Of a stretch of 64,000 nucleotides of DNA, positions 33,413 through 41,667 are shown piece by piece. Origin of the DNA: Mycolicibacterium frederiksbergense (GTDB lineage: Bacteria > Actinomycetota > Actinomycetes > Mycobacteriales > Mycobacteriaceae); the NCBI RefSeq assembly GCF_029893345.1, contig NZ_JARXVE010000006.1, forward strand, positions 1-64,000, written 5' to 3'. A model generated the notes under the pieces. That model searched no databases and was not told the DNA's origin. It worked only from the letters and a program-made list of their open reading frames with translations. Numbering within the stretch: the first letter of the stretch is position 1; each line of letters begins with the position of its first letter. Position numbers and translations under genes: made by a program.

Positions 33413-34212
33413 CTTGCCTGCCAGTTGGGCTTGCGCTTCTCCACGAACGCCCTCGGCCCCTCCAAGGCATCCTCGGTGCGCACCACCCGCTCGCGGAAGG
33501 TCTCGGCCAGGATCTCGCCCTCGTGCAGCGGCAGATCCAGGGTCTTGTGAATGGCCAGCCGTGTTCCCCGGACCGCCAGGGGAGCATTGGAATTCACAAC
33601 GTCGGCGATCTCGTGGGCGCGTTCCAGCAGCCTGTCGTGCTCGACGATCTCGGTGATCAGCCCGAGTTGGTAGGCCCGCTCGACGGTCATCCGCTCGTGC
33701 TTGCCCATCAATGCCATCCGCAGGGCCACCGAGCGGGGCAGTGCCCGGGCCAATCGCACCATCTCGCGGGCGGCGACCAGACCGATGCTCACATGCGGAT
33801 CGAAGAACGTTGCCTGGTCCGAGGCGATCACGATGTCGCCGGTGGTGATCCAGTCCAGCCCGGCGCCGCAACAGATTCCGTTGATCGCCACGATGACCGG
33901 CTTGGCCATGGTCCGGAATGGTGGCGTGCCCTCCTGCGGTGCCTCCCACTGTTCGTAGGTCGACAGGTAGGGGCGCTCGTTGACCACCTTGCCGTCGCCG
34001 GGGATCTCCTTGACATCGGCACCGGTGCAGAACGCCCGCCCGGTGGCGGTGACGATCATCAGCCAGACGTTGTTGTCGTTCTCGGCTCGGTCGTAGGCGT
34101 CACGCAGTTCGGTGATCATGTGCGGCGACAGCGCATTGAGCGCGTCCGGTCGATTCAAGGTGATGGTGGCCTTGTGGCCGTCCACCTCGTACTTGATGGT
34201 GTCGTAAGTCAA
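33409..34212 (-). CDS. Enoyl-CoA hydratase/isomerase family protein, TTG start
   Basis: A 267-residue crotonase: ATITLNRPDALNALSPHM, GRAFCTGADVKEIPG, and AINGICCGAGLDWITTGDIV. The open frame extends upstream without similarity. The best start is TTG at 34212, preceded by GAGGA nine bases upstream and giving the usual TYDTIKYEVDGHKATI beginning; no ATG or GTG fits. It is similar to its downstream neighbour (shared ATFFDxHVSxGLV and RMALMG segments), so the pair probably arose by duplication and may form a mixed complex. Confidence 0.8.
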   Translation of the reverse strand: MTYDTIKYEVDGHKATITLNRPDALNALSPHMITELRDAYDRAENDNNVWLMIVTATGRAFCTGADVKEIPGDGKVVNERPYLSTYEQWEAPQEGTPPFRTMAKPVIVAINGICCGAGLDWITTGDIVIASDQATFFDPHVSIGLVAAREMVRLARALPRSVALRMALMGKHERMTVERAYQLGLITEIVEHDRLLERAHEIADVVNSNAPLAVRGTRLAIHKTLDLPLHEGEILAETFRERVVRTEDALEGPRAFVEKRKPNWQAR

Positions 34213-34235
34213 TTCGGATTCCTCACTGCTGCTGG

Positions 34236-35030
34236 TTACCGGCCCTGGAAGTCCGGGTCGCGCCGCTCCCGGAACGCGGCCAGCCCCTCCTTGAAATCGC
34301 CGGTTCGGCACGACAATTCGAGGTTGGATAGTTCCTGGTTCATCGACTGCGACAGGGTCGCGTGTTGGCCGTAGGCGATGGCCTGTTTGGTCAGACCGAT
34401 GGCCACGGTGGGGCCTTGTGCGAGCCGGGTCAGCAGGTCGGCAACCGCGCCGTCGAGTTCCTCGGTGGATACCGCGCTGTGGATCAGCCCCCACTCGGCG
34501 GCCTGGGAGCCGGTGACCTTCTCCCCGAGCAGCAGCATGCGTTTGGCGCGGGCCACTCCGGCCAGTCGCGGTAACAGCCAGGTCGAACCCGAGTCGGGGG
34601 CGAACCCGCGGTTGATGAATGGCTCCCAGAAGGTTGCCTCGGTATCGGCGACGGTGAAGTCGGCGGCCAGTGCCAGGTTGCAGCCCAGGCCGACCGCCCA
34701 TCCCCGCACCGCGCACACCACCGGGAGCTGGATGGTGGCGACCAGTTCGATGATCCGGTGCGCGGTGTGCGGGATGCGCCGGACCAGGTCGCCGGTGCGG
34801 GGTCGCTGGCCGGTGCTGTTGGTGGCGACCCAGTCGGCTCCGGTGCAGAAGTCCTCGCCCGCTCCGGTGATCGCGATCGCCCGCAGCGAATCGTCGTAGG
34901 CGGCCGCGGTGAGTGTGGCGATGATCGTGTCGATCATGTCGTGGCTCAGTGAGTTTCGCCGCGACGGCCGATCCAGTGTGACGTGCAGGACGGCGCCGTC
35001 GCGGGACGCGGATATCGCCTCGTCGCTCAC
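34236..35030 (-). CDS. Enoyl-CoA hydratase/isomerase family protein
   Basis: A 264-residue crotonase and first gene of the leftward EchA-EchA-EchA-FadD operon. VLHVTLDRPSRRNSLSHDMI, GEDFCTGADWVATN and AVRGWAVGLGCNLALAADF carry the CoA and oxyanion sites. The frame is open to 35066; GTG 35030 (VSDEAIS) is preferred because similarity begins there, but ATG 35066 cannot be excluded. The upstream region has a candidate 12-bp-phased operator (35055-35073), which lies inside the longer frame, a further reason for the shorter start. Confidence 0.8.
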   Translation of the reverse strand: MSDEAISASRDGAVLHVTLDRPSRRNSLSHDMIDTIIATLTAAAYDDSLRAIAITGAGEDFCTGADWVATNSTGQRPRTGDLVRRIPHTAHRIIELVATIQLPVVCAVRGWAVGLGCNLALAADFTVADTEATFWEPFINRGFAPDSGSTWLLPRLAGVARAKRMLLLGEKVTGSQAAEWGLIHSAVSTEELDGAVADLLTRLAQGPTVAIGLTKQAIAYGQHATLSQSMNQELSNLELSCRTGDFKEGLAAFRERRDPDFQGR

Positions 35031-35054
35031 CTGGAACCTGCCTTCCACAACCAT

Positions 35055-35073
35055 ACAGTTGCCCATACAGTAG
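35055..35073. promoter_or_regulatory. Candidate regulon site 1 (two half-sites, 12-bp phase)
   Basis: ACAGTTGCCCATACAGTAG: two ACAGT(T/A)G half-sites starting 12 bp apart, just upstream of the three-crotonase operon. On the other strand it reads CTACTGTATGGGCAACTGT. It is the first of seven similar sites in the window, all at promoters of catabolic genes. Confidence 0.5.
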
Positions 35074-35085
35074 ATGATGCGATTA

Positions 35086-35103
35086 CTATCTTGTACAAGT
35101 TAG
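35086..35103. promoter_or_regulatory. Near-palindrome with core CTTGTACAAG, candidate GntR operator
   Basis: CTATCTTGTACAAGTTAG has 16 of 18 symmetric positions and a perfect 10-bp core at 35090-35099. The TTGTACAA core fits the usual FadR-subfamily operator shape. It lies 37 bp before the GntR start and 56 bp before the divergent crotonase operon. Confidence 0.5.
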
Positions 35104-35139
35104 CAAGGAAAGAGCGTCGGCGGAACAGTGGAGGGACGG

Positions 35140-35829
35140 GTGCCGGCACATCGGATACGGCAACCTCGGGTGGCCGAGATCGTGGCGTCGAAGCTGCGCG
35201 AGGACATCCTTTCCGGCCGGTTGCGCGCGGGCGACATCCTGCCCACCCAGGAAAGCCTGTTTGGGGAGTTCGGTGTCAGCCCACCTGCGTTGCGTGAGTC
35301 TTCGGAACGTACCGCTCACATGATCAGCACGGTGCTGCAATCCCGGGCCGCCACTCCCGCTGACGTGAGCGAGGCCTTGCTGCGCCTGGAACCGATCTGC
35401 GCCGGGATGTGTGCGGAGCGAGAGGATCGCGCCACCGAGGTGGTGCCGTATCTGCAGGCCGAAATCGACCTGCAGGCAGCGCAGTTCGACCACACCGCGC
35501 AGTACGTACCCAACGCCCGCCGATTTCACGAAGCATTGGTGTCCCGATGTGGCAACGAGCCGATGATCCTGCTGATCGGCTCGCTGGAGTTGATCTGGTC
35601 GACGCACGAGTCGGGGGTGTGGACCGGGGAAGACGGTGCCGGTATGTCCGCAAGAACCATGGCGGCGGCGCTGGGTGACCATCGGCGGCTGCTGGATGCG
35701 ATCGCCGACGGCAACTCGGCGCGGGCGACCAAGCTCGCCGCCGACCATCTCACTGCCGCGCGGCGCACCACGCTGGCTGCCGGTAACGGAAAAACCATTG
35801 AAGCGAGGTTGATTTCGCATGACAGATGA
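35140..35829 (+). CDS. GntR/FadR-family regulator with incomplete winged helix
   Basis: A 229-residue regulator. The N-terminal helices (VAEIVASKLREDILSGRLRA, LPTQESLFGEFGVSPPALRE) are normal up to the recognition helix. The text then jumps straight to SERTAHMISTVLQ, which belongs to the start of the effector domain; about 25 residues holding the last helix and the beta-wing are missing without a frameshift. The effector domain (LEPICAGMCAERED, then ARRFHEALVSRCGN and DHRRLLDAI) looks intact. DNA binding may be lost or altered. GGAGGG six bases upstream favours GTG 35140 over GTG 35128. It overlaps the next crotonase by 11 bp. Confidence 0.8.
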   Translation: MPAHRIRQPRVAEIVASKLREDILSGRLRAGDILPTQESLFGEFGVSPPALRESSERTAHMISTVLQSRAATPADVSEALLRLEPICAGMCAEREDRATEVVPYLQAEIDLQAAQFDHTAQYVPNARRFHEALVSRCGNEPMILLIGSLELIWSTHESGVWTGEDGAGMSARTMAAALGDHRRLLDAIADGNSARATKLAADHLTAARRTTLAAGNGKTIEARLISHDR

Positions 35830-36688
35830 CCGAGTTCTGTTCGAGGTCGATGCCGACCACCGCATCGCCACCATCACGCTGAACAATCCCGCGCAGCGCA
35901 ACTCCTATGACGCCGCAATGCGCGACGAGATCGCCCGCTACCTCGACATCGTCGCCGATGACGATGATCTGACCGTGGTGTTGCTGCGCGGCGCCGAGGG
36001 GGTGTTCAGTACCGGCGCCGATATGAACAACGCGTACGGCTGGTATGGGGGAGGCAAGGAAGCGGCGCAGAAGAAGTCCCGGCCCAGCCAGCGCCGTCGA
36101 CTCACCGTGGACCGCAAGTCTTTTGGCTTCTATCACAACTTCATGGGCTTCCCGAAGGTCACCGTGGGCGAGATCAGCGGGTACGCGCTCGGTGGTGGAT
36201 TCGAGATGGCGTTGATGACCGACATCTCGGTGATCGCCCGCGATACCAAGATCGGTATGCCCGCCACCAGGTTCCTCGGCCCGGCATTGGGCAGCCTGCA
36301 CATGTTCTTCCACCGGCTCGGCCCCGTGCTGGCCCGGCGGATGCTGCTCACCGGTGACATCATCGAGGCCGGTGCCATCGAACACCTCGGCATCTTCACC
36401 GACACCTGCGATGCCGACCAGGTGTCGGCCCGGGCCGGCTACTGGGCGCAGAAGGCGGCCAAGATGCCCGCCGACGGCGTGGTGATCGCCAAGGAGGCGT
36501 TCCGGCTCGTCGAGCAGAGCCAGGCCTATCAGGGTGAGGAGGTGGCCAGCTACATCTTCCATGCCTACGGGACCAACCTGCAGTTCTCGCCCGGTGAGTT
36601 CAATTTCGTCAAGACCCGGGCCCAGCACGGCATCAAGGAGGCGTTCCGGCGCCGAGACGAGTATTTTCACGTGCCGGAACCGGAGTGA
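35819..36688 (+). CDS. Enoyl-CoA hydratase/isomerase family protein
   Basis: A 289-residue crotonase, longer than the others owing to an insertion near residues 70-100 (YGWYGGGKEAAQKKSRPSQR) and an extended C-terminus. ATITLNNPAQRNSYDAAM, GVFSTGADMNNAY and EISGYALGGGFEMALMTDI give the fold and oxyanion site. It overlaps the GntR gene and precedes a thiolase by 52 bp, making a GntR-EchA-FadA unit. The exact reaction (hydration, isomerisation or ring cleavage) cannot be decided. Confidence 0.82.
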   Translation: MTDDRVLFEVDADHRIATITLNNPAQRNSYDAAMRDEIARYLDIVADDDDLTVVLLRGAEGVFSTGADMNNAYGWYGGGKEAAQKKSRPSQRRRLTVDRKSFGFYHNFMGFPKVTVGEISGYALGGGFEMALMTDISVIARDTKIGMPATRFLGPALGSLHMFFHRLGPVLARRMLLTGDIIEAGAIEHLGIFTDTCDADQVSARAGYWAQKAAKMPADGVVIAKEAFRLVEQSQAYQGEEVASYIFHAYGTNLQFSPGEFNFVKTRAQHGIKEAFRRRDEYFHVPEPE

Positions 36689-36740
36689 AAAAGGCTCCTG
36701 GTATCGTTACAGAAGCACTAGATACCGTAAAGGTGGAATC

Positions 36741-37916
36741 ATGCCAACACCCGTCATCGTGGGCGCCGCCCGCACAGCGATCGGCCGCTCCTTCAAGGGG
36801 ACGCTGGTCAACACTCCGCCGGAAACGCTGATCACCACGGTGCTGGCAGAGGTGGTTCGCCGCGCCGGTATCGCCCCCGAGGCCATCGACGATCTGATCT
36901 TCGCCGAATCGAATTACGGCGGCGGCGATATCGCGCGTTATGCCGCCGATGCGCTGGGGTGGGAGTCGGTGCCGGGCCAATCGGTGAACCGGCATTGCGC
37001 GGGCAGCCTCACCGCGATCGGCAATGCGTCGGCCCAGATCTGCTCCGGTATGGAGCGGGTGCTGATCGCCGGTGGTGTGCAGTCGCTGTCGTCGTCGCCG
37101 TTGATGAAGTGGCGGGTGCCCGGTCCGGAGCTGGAGTTCATCGAGCCCTGGATGACCCCGACCCACGTCGAGACGCCGGACGCGCCGATGCGCGATATGT
37201 CGATCACCGTGGGCTGGAACACCGCCCAGGCCGCCGGGATCAGCCGCGAGGACATGGACGCGTGGGCGGCGCGCTCACATCAGCGCGCCATCGCGGCCAT
37301 CGATGCCGGCAAGTTCGTCGATGAGATCGTCCCGCTCAAGATCACGCTGCCCGACGGCTCGGTCACCGAATTCAATGTCGACGAGCATCCGCGCCGCGGC
37401 ACCACGGCCGAGAAGCTGGCCGAGCTCAAGGTCTTGCATCCGGAGATCGAAGGATTTTCCATCACCGCGGGCAACAGCAGCGGTACCAACGACGCTGCCG
37501 CGGCCGTCGCGCTTGTCGACGCCGACTATGCGGCCGCGCAGAATCTGGGCGTGCTGGCCACGGTCAAGGCGTGGGGCGCGGTCGGCGTCGCGGCACGTGA
37601 CACCGGCCTGGGCGGAGTCAAGGTGATCGGCAAGGTTCTCGACCGGGCCGGGCTCAAGCCTTCCGACGTGGCGTTGTGGGAGATCAACGAGGCGTTCGCC
37701 TCGGTGCCGATCGCGGCGGTCCGCGAGTACGGCATCGATGAGGAGCTGGTGAACTTCTCCGGCAGCGGTTGCAGCCTCGGCCACCCGATCGCCGCGTCCG
37801 GTGCCCGCATGGTCACCACGCTGATCTACGAACTGCAGCGCCGCGGCGGCGGCATCGGTGTGGCCGCGATGTGCGCCGGCGGTGGCCAGGGCGGCGCGGT
37901 CGTCATCGAGGTCTAG
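36741..37916 (+). CDS. Thiolase family protein (FadA type)
   Basis: A 391-residue thiolase starting at ATG 36741 with AGGTGG upstream. Nucleophilic Cys in VNRHCAGSLTA (near residue 88), NEAFASVPI, His in SLGHPIAASGARM and the second Cys in MCAGGGQGG are all intact, so it should perform normal thiolytic cleavage. It follows a long-type crotonase in the GntR-led unit and ends 10 bp from a convergent TetR gene. Confidence 0.9.
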   Translation: MPTPVIVGAARTAIGRSFKGTLVNTPPETLITTVLAEVVRRAGIAPEAIDDLIFAESNYGGGDIARYAADALGWESVPGQSVNRHCAGSLTAIGNASAQICSGMERVLIAGGVQSLSSSPLMKWRVPGPELEFIEPWMTPTHVETPDAPMRDMSITVGWNTAQAAGISREDMDAWAARSHQRAIAAIDAGKFVDEIVPLKITLPDGSVTEFNVDEHPRRGTTAEKLAELKVLHPEIEGFSITAGNSSGTNDAAAAVALVDADYAAAQNLGVLATVKAWGAVGVAARDTGLGGVKVIGKVLDRAGLKPSDVALWEINEAFASVPIAAVREYGIDEELVNFSGSGCSLGHPIAASGARMVTTLIYELQRRGGGIGVAAMCAGGGQGGAVVIEV

Positions 37917-37926
37917 TGCCGCAGAG

Positions 37927-38685
37927 TCAGCTGACAGCGGCCTTGCGCCGGGCCGGCTTCTTGGCCGACTTGCCGGTGTCGGTCTCGTTGGCCTCGATCA
38001 GCCGTGCGGCGTGATCGAGAATGCACTCCAGCCCGTACTCGAAGTTCTTCTCGTCGGCCGCGCCGATGCGATGCCCCTCGTTGGTGACCTGTGCCAGCAG
38101 CGGGGTGATGTCCGGGTCGATGACCATGGTCTCTTCGAAATCGCCGGGCGCGTTGTCATTGGCCCGGTTCTTCTCGTAGAGCCGGTGCAGCACCACCGAC
38201 CCGCGAACATGCACCGACACTGCCGAATACGTGTCGAAGGCATCCTCGACCGACAGCCCGGCCTCCACCAGACCGGAGATCGCGGTCTCCATCTCCTGCA
38301 CGCCCAGTCGGGCGGCGCGCGGGCTCAGCGCCGACCGGATGAGAATCAGATCGCACAGAATCGGATTACCCATGAAGGCTTTTCGCATGGTCCTGGCGTG
38401 GTTGGCCAGTGACTCACGCCAATCGGTGGCCTCCACGTATGGGGTGGCCACCACGAACTCGCGCAGCGCCCGGTCGGTCATCGCGTTGAGCAGATCGTCC
38501 TTCTTGCGGAAGTACCAGTAGATGCTGGTGACTCCGACGCCCAGATGCTTGCCGAGCAGCGGCATGCTGAGGTTGTCGATCGAAACCTGCTCGGCGAGTT
38601 CGAATGCGCCGGCGATGATGTCGTCGGGATTGATGGATCCGCGTTCGCGCCGTTGACGTTTCTCAGCGGTCGGTTGCTTTGCCAC
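37927..38685 (-). CDS. TetR-family regulator, candidate master regulator of the island
   Basis: A 252-residue TetR protein with a basic N-terminal extension (KRQRRERGSINP), an HTH (IIAGAFELAEQVSIDNLSMP, LLGKHLGVGVTSIYWYFRKK) and a long C-terminal ligand domain ending in a lysine-rich tail. GGAGG upstream favours GTG 38685 over ATG 38700. It is divergent from the crotonase-SDR-aldolase operon. The 275-bp region between them contains one of the seven 12-bp-phased sites (38903-38921), so this protein is the most obvious candidate to bind them. Ligand unknown. Confidence 0.82.
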   Translation of the reverse strand: MAKQPTAEKRQRRERGSINPDDIIAGAFELAEQVSIDNLSMPLLGKHLGVGVTSIYWYFRKKDDLLNAMTDRALREFVVATPYVEATDWRESLANHARTMRKAFMGNPILCDLILIRSALSPRAARLGVQEMETAISGLVEAGLSVEDAFDTYSAVSVHVRGSVVLHRLYEKNRANDNAPGDFEETMVIDPDITPLLAQVTNEGHRIGAADEKNFEYGLECILDHAARLIEANETDTGKSAKKPARRKAAVS

Positions 38686-38902
38686 TGCGGGCACCTCCAT
38701 CGAAATCGATACTGCTCAAGCAGTCCCTGCGCCGCGGCTCAATCGCACCGAACTTACCGCTGCCTGCCACCTGAACTGCGCCTATGTGCGCGTGTTGCCG
38801 GGTCTTGTCGCTGTAAACCTTACCGGTAGCCATCCCGTCGCTCCGCTCCACCGTCGGCGCCGGCCGGTCGCTACGGCGCGGCGAACGGGGTGCCGACTTT
38901 GT

Positions 38903-38921
38903 ACTGTAATGCCTATAGTAG
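38903..38921. promoter_or_regulatory. Candidate regulon site 2
   Basis: ACTGTAATGCCTATAGTAG: half-sites ACTGTAA and ATAGTAG start 12 bp apart, 40 bp before the crotonase start and in the divergent region shared with the TetR gene. It also includes the small palindrome GCCTA-TAG-TAGGC (38911-38923). Confidence 0.5.
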
Positions 38922-38960
38922 GCTTTTCCGGGTTATTGGGCCGTGAGTGAAGGGGCAATC

Positions 38961-39722
38961 GTGTCGGAGGAAGTTCTGCGGGAGCGTCGGGGTCGAACGC
39001 TCATTATCACGATCAATCGTCCGGAAGTGCGTAATGCGTTCAACCTTGCGGTGGCCCAGGGGCTCGCCGACGCCGTGGACGAACTGGACGGCAGTCCCGA
39101 ACTGTCGGTGGGGATCATCACCGGTGCCGGGGGTAACTTCTGCGCCGGCATGGATCTCAAGGTGTTCGCGACCGGGGAGCTACCGCATGTACCCGGCCGC
39201 GGGATCGGCTTCACCGAGCAGCCGTCGCGCAAGCCGCTCATCGCGGCTGTCGAGGGTTACGCACTTGCCGGTGGCACCGAAATCGTGCTGGCCACCGATC
39301 TGATCGTGGCATCGCGTGAGGCCAAGTTCGGCATCCCCGAGGTGAAACGCGGCCTGGTCGCTGCCGGCGGTGGGCTGCTGCGACTGCCCAAGCGCATTCC
39401 CTACCAGAAGGCCCTCGAGTTGGCGCTCACCGGCGCCAATTTCACTGCTGAGGAGGCGTCGGCATGGGGCTTCGTCAACAAGCTGACCGAACCGGGGGAG
39501 GCGTTGGCGGGTGCCCTCGAGTTGGCCGAGCGCATCACCGCCAACGGGCCGTTGGCCGTCGCGGTGACCAAGGAGGTCATCGTCAAGTCGGCGGAGTGGT
39601 CCGAGGAAGAGATGTGGAAGAAACAGAGTGAGTTGATCACTCCGGTGTTCTCGTCCAAGGACGCCATCGAGGGGGCGACCGCGTTCGCCGAGAAGCGCGC
39701 CCCCAACTGGACCGGTTCCTGA
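38961..39722 (+). CDS. Enoyl-CoA hydratase (crotonase family)
   Basis: A 253-residue crotonase. IITINRPEVRNAFNLAVAQG, GNFCAGMDLKVF and AVEGYALAGGTEIVLATDLI match classical hydratases closely; KRGLVAAGGGLLRLPKRIP includes a glycine-rich segment typical of short-chain forms, and it ends in FAEKRAPNWTG. AAGGGG six bases before GTG 38961 supports this start over GTG 38943. First gene of a rightward EchA-SDR-aldolase unit with 7- and 23-bp gaps. Confidence 0.85.
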   Translation: MSEEVLRERRGRTLIITINRPEVRNAFNLAVAQGLADAVDELDGSPELSVGIITGAGGNFCAGMDLKVFATGELPHVPGRGIGFTEQPSRKPLIAAVEGYALAGGTEIVLATDLIVASREAKFGIPEVKRGLVAAGGGLLRLPKRIPYQKALELALTGANFTAEEASAWGFVNKLTEPGEALAGALELAERITANGPLAVAVTKEVIVKSAEWSEEEMWKKQSELITPVFSSKDAIEGATAFAEKRAPNWTGS

Positions 39723-39729
39723 CGGTCCG

Positions 39730-40524
39730 ATGGATCTCGGGTTCGCTGGTGCGGCCACCGTCGTTGTCGGCGGTGGCCGCGGGATGGGTTTCGCGACGGC
39801 GCGGTGCCTGGCCGAAGACGGCGCCCGGATAGCGATCGTCGGGCGTTCCCGGGACGTACTGGACGCTGCCGCAGCGGATTTGGTGCGTCTGGGCAGCCCG
39901 GAGGCGGTGCCGATGGTCGCCGACACATCCGATACCGCCCAGGTCGAGCGGGTCTTCGCCGAAGTGGGCGAGCGCTGGGGTGAGCTCAACGCGCTGATCA
40001 ACACGGTCGGCCCGGGCGTCGCGGGAAATTTCGAGGAGTTGACCGACGAGCAGTGGCAGGAGGCGTTCGACGCCGGCCTGATGGGTATGGTGCGCTGCGT
40101 GCGCGCGGCACTGCCGTTGCTGCGCAGCGCCGAATGGGCCCGCATCGTCAATTTCTCGGCCCATTCCACCCAGCGGCAGAGCACCCGGTTGCCGGCCTAC
40201 ACCGCGGCCAAGGCGGCGGTGAACAGTGTGTCCAAGAACCTGTCGCTACTGCTGGCCAAGGACGAGATCATGGTCAATGTGGTTTCCCCGGGCAGCATTT
40301 CGTCTGAGGCGCTGAGGGCTTGGGCCGACTCGGTGGGGATTGACGGCAACGATCCGTATGCGCTGATGGCCGCTATCGATGAACATTTCGGGCATCCCGC
40401 ACATCTGCCGCGCACCGGTCTGCCGAGCGAAATCGGGCCGGTGGCGGCATTTTTGGCGTCCCGGCGTAATTCCTACATGACCGGGGCCAACGTCAACGTA
40501 GACGGCGGTAGCGACTTTATTTAG
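39730..40524 (+). CDS. Short-chain dehydrogenase/reductase
   Basis: A 264-residue SDR. VVVGGGRGMGFATARCLA is the nucleotide-binding site, with a Gly-rich VGGGRGMG in place of the usual TGGxxGxG. NTVGPG replaces the NNAG motif. The catalytic residues sit in NFSAHSTQRQSTRLPAYTAAKAA (Ser, Tyr, Lys). Placed between a crotonase and an aldolase-type gene, it probably oxidises the 3-hydroxyacyl-CoA made by the hydratase. Seven bp separate it from the crotonase. Confidence 0.83.
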   Translation: MDLGFAGAATVVVGGGRGMGFATARCLAEDGARIAIVGRSRDVLDAAAADLVRLGSPEAVPMVADTSDTAQVERVFAEVGERWGELNALINTVGPGVAGNFEELTDEQWQEAFDAGLMGMVRCVRAALPLLRSAEWARIVNFSAHSTQRQSTRLPAYTAAKAAVNSVSKNLSLLLAKDEIMVNVVSPGSISSEALRAWADSVGIDGNDPYALMAAIDEHFGHPAHLPRTGLPSEIGPVAAFLASRRNSYMTGANVNVDGGSDFI

Positions 40525-40547
40525 CCTTCATCCAGAAGGGGTGCGGT

Positions 40548-41555
40548 ATGGCGAGTGCCGGTGAAGCGCGGGAATGGGCCAGTGCTGCGTTGCGCGGAAT
40601 CGGTGATTCGCTCTACACCCCGTTCTGCGGAGTCGACGGCGATGACATCGACTGGGACGCCTACCGCACCCTGGTGCGATACTGCGTGGGCGATCTCGGT
40701 CACCAGATGCTGTGGTGCACCAGCGGTTTGGCCGAGTTCTGGGCGCTGACGATCTCCGAACGCAAGCGGCTGCTGGAAGTCGCTATCGAGGAGGGGCGCC
40801 GGCTCAACCCGCACGTCGTCGTGCAGGCCTGCACCGCCGCCACGTCGGCCAAGGACTGTCTGGAGTTGACCCAGCATGCGCAGCAGGCCGGCGCCGACAT
40901 CGTCTACATCCAGACCCCGATGATGGAAGCGCACGCGGGCGAAGGCGTTCTTCGGTTCTTCTCCTACATCGCCGATCGCACCGATATCGCGCTGGGCATG
41001 TTCAACTCACCGTCCTCGGGGTATGTGCTCACTCCGGTCGAGGGGGCGCGTATCGCCGAGGAGATCCCGGCGATCTGCGCAACCAAGGAGGGCGCCTTCC
41101 GTCCCGCGGCGAGCCGTCGACTGCACGAACTGGCCCCGTATCTGGCGCTGTGGGAGTGCGACACCACGGTGTACCGGGCCGGCTGGCTGCGTGAGGGCAT
41201 CGTGTGCCCGGCCCAGTTGGGTACCGCCGGATATCTCTATGAAACCCCGCGACGCCGCATCTTCACCGAGTACTGGGGCCTGGTGTACGCCGACCGGCTC
41301 ATCGAGGCGATGGACTTCGCCCGGGAGTCCGGGCTGGACCAGTTCGGCCTGGACATCGGATCCTGGTTCACCTGCTACCCGGGCCGGGCCGACTATTTCA
41401 CCCACTGGGCCGGCGCGTTCAAATACGCGGCGTCGGTGCTGGGCTTGCCGGTGGGCGACTATCCGCATTCCCGCCCACCGCAGGCAATCCTCCCCGATGC
41501 GGCAAAAGCCCAGATCCAGGCCGCCTATCGAAAGCTTGGTCTGATCGACGCCTGA
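40548..41555 (+). CDS. DapA-family (dihydrodipicolinate synthase-like) aldolase
   Basis: A 335-residue TIM-barrel protein of the class I aldolase DHDPS/NAL superfamily. The Schiff-base lysine is in AICATKEGAFRP (near residue 180), and the phosphate/carboxylate-binding segment CTSGLAEFWAL (near 63) replaces the usual GTTGE. It is longer than DapA (about 290) and surrounded by CoA-ester genes, so it is not lysine biosynthesis. Relatives cleave or form 2-keto-acid C-C bonds, for example hydratase-aldolases of aromatic catabolism. A retro-aldol step giving pyruvate and an aldehyde is a reasonable inference. Confidence 0.78.
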   Translation: MASAGEAREWASAALRGIGDSLYTPFCGVDGDDIDWDAYRTLVRYCVGDLGHQMLWCTSGLAEFWALTISERKRLLEVAIEEGRRLNPHVVVQACTAATSAKDCLELTQHAQQAGADIVYIQTPMMEAHAGEGVLRFFSYIADRTDIALGMFNSPSSGYVLTPVEGARIAEEIPAICATKEGAFRPAASRRLHELAPYLALWECDTTVYRAGWLREGIVCPAQLGTAGYLYETPRRRIFTEYWGLVYADRLIEAMDFARESGLDQFGLDIGSWFTCYPGRADYFTHWAGAFKYAASVLGLPVGDYPHSRPPQAILPDAAKAQIQAAYRKLGLIDA

Positions 41556-41603
41556 AGGGTCTTTGTGCAGGTCGAGAGGCTGAACCGGGTCTTGCGGAAT
41601 GTA

Positions 41604-41622
41604 CTACCGATAGGTATACAGT
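41604..41622. promoter_or_regulatory. Candidate regulon site 3
   Basis: On the minus strand it reads ACTGTATACCTATCGGTAG: half-sites ACTGTAT and TCGGTAG starting 12 bp apart. It lies 46 bp upstream of the crotonase at 41668, first gene of the six-gene operon that follows. The second half-site is weaker. Confidence 0.4.
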
Positions 41623-41667
41623 ATGTATGTCTGAACCGCTGGCGTGGCATCGGAAAGCAGTCGGCGC

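Noticed and set aside
36700..36726. GGTATC...GATACC inverted repeat before the thiolase, considered as an eighth regulon site
   Set aside because: It contains ACCGTAA, but no second half-site at 12 bp; arms of 6 bp are within chance expectation.
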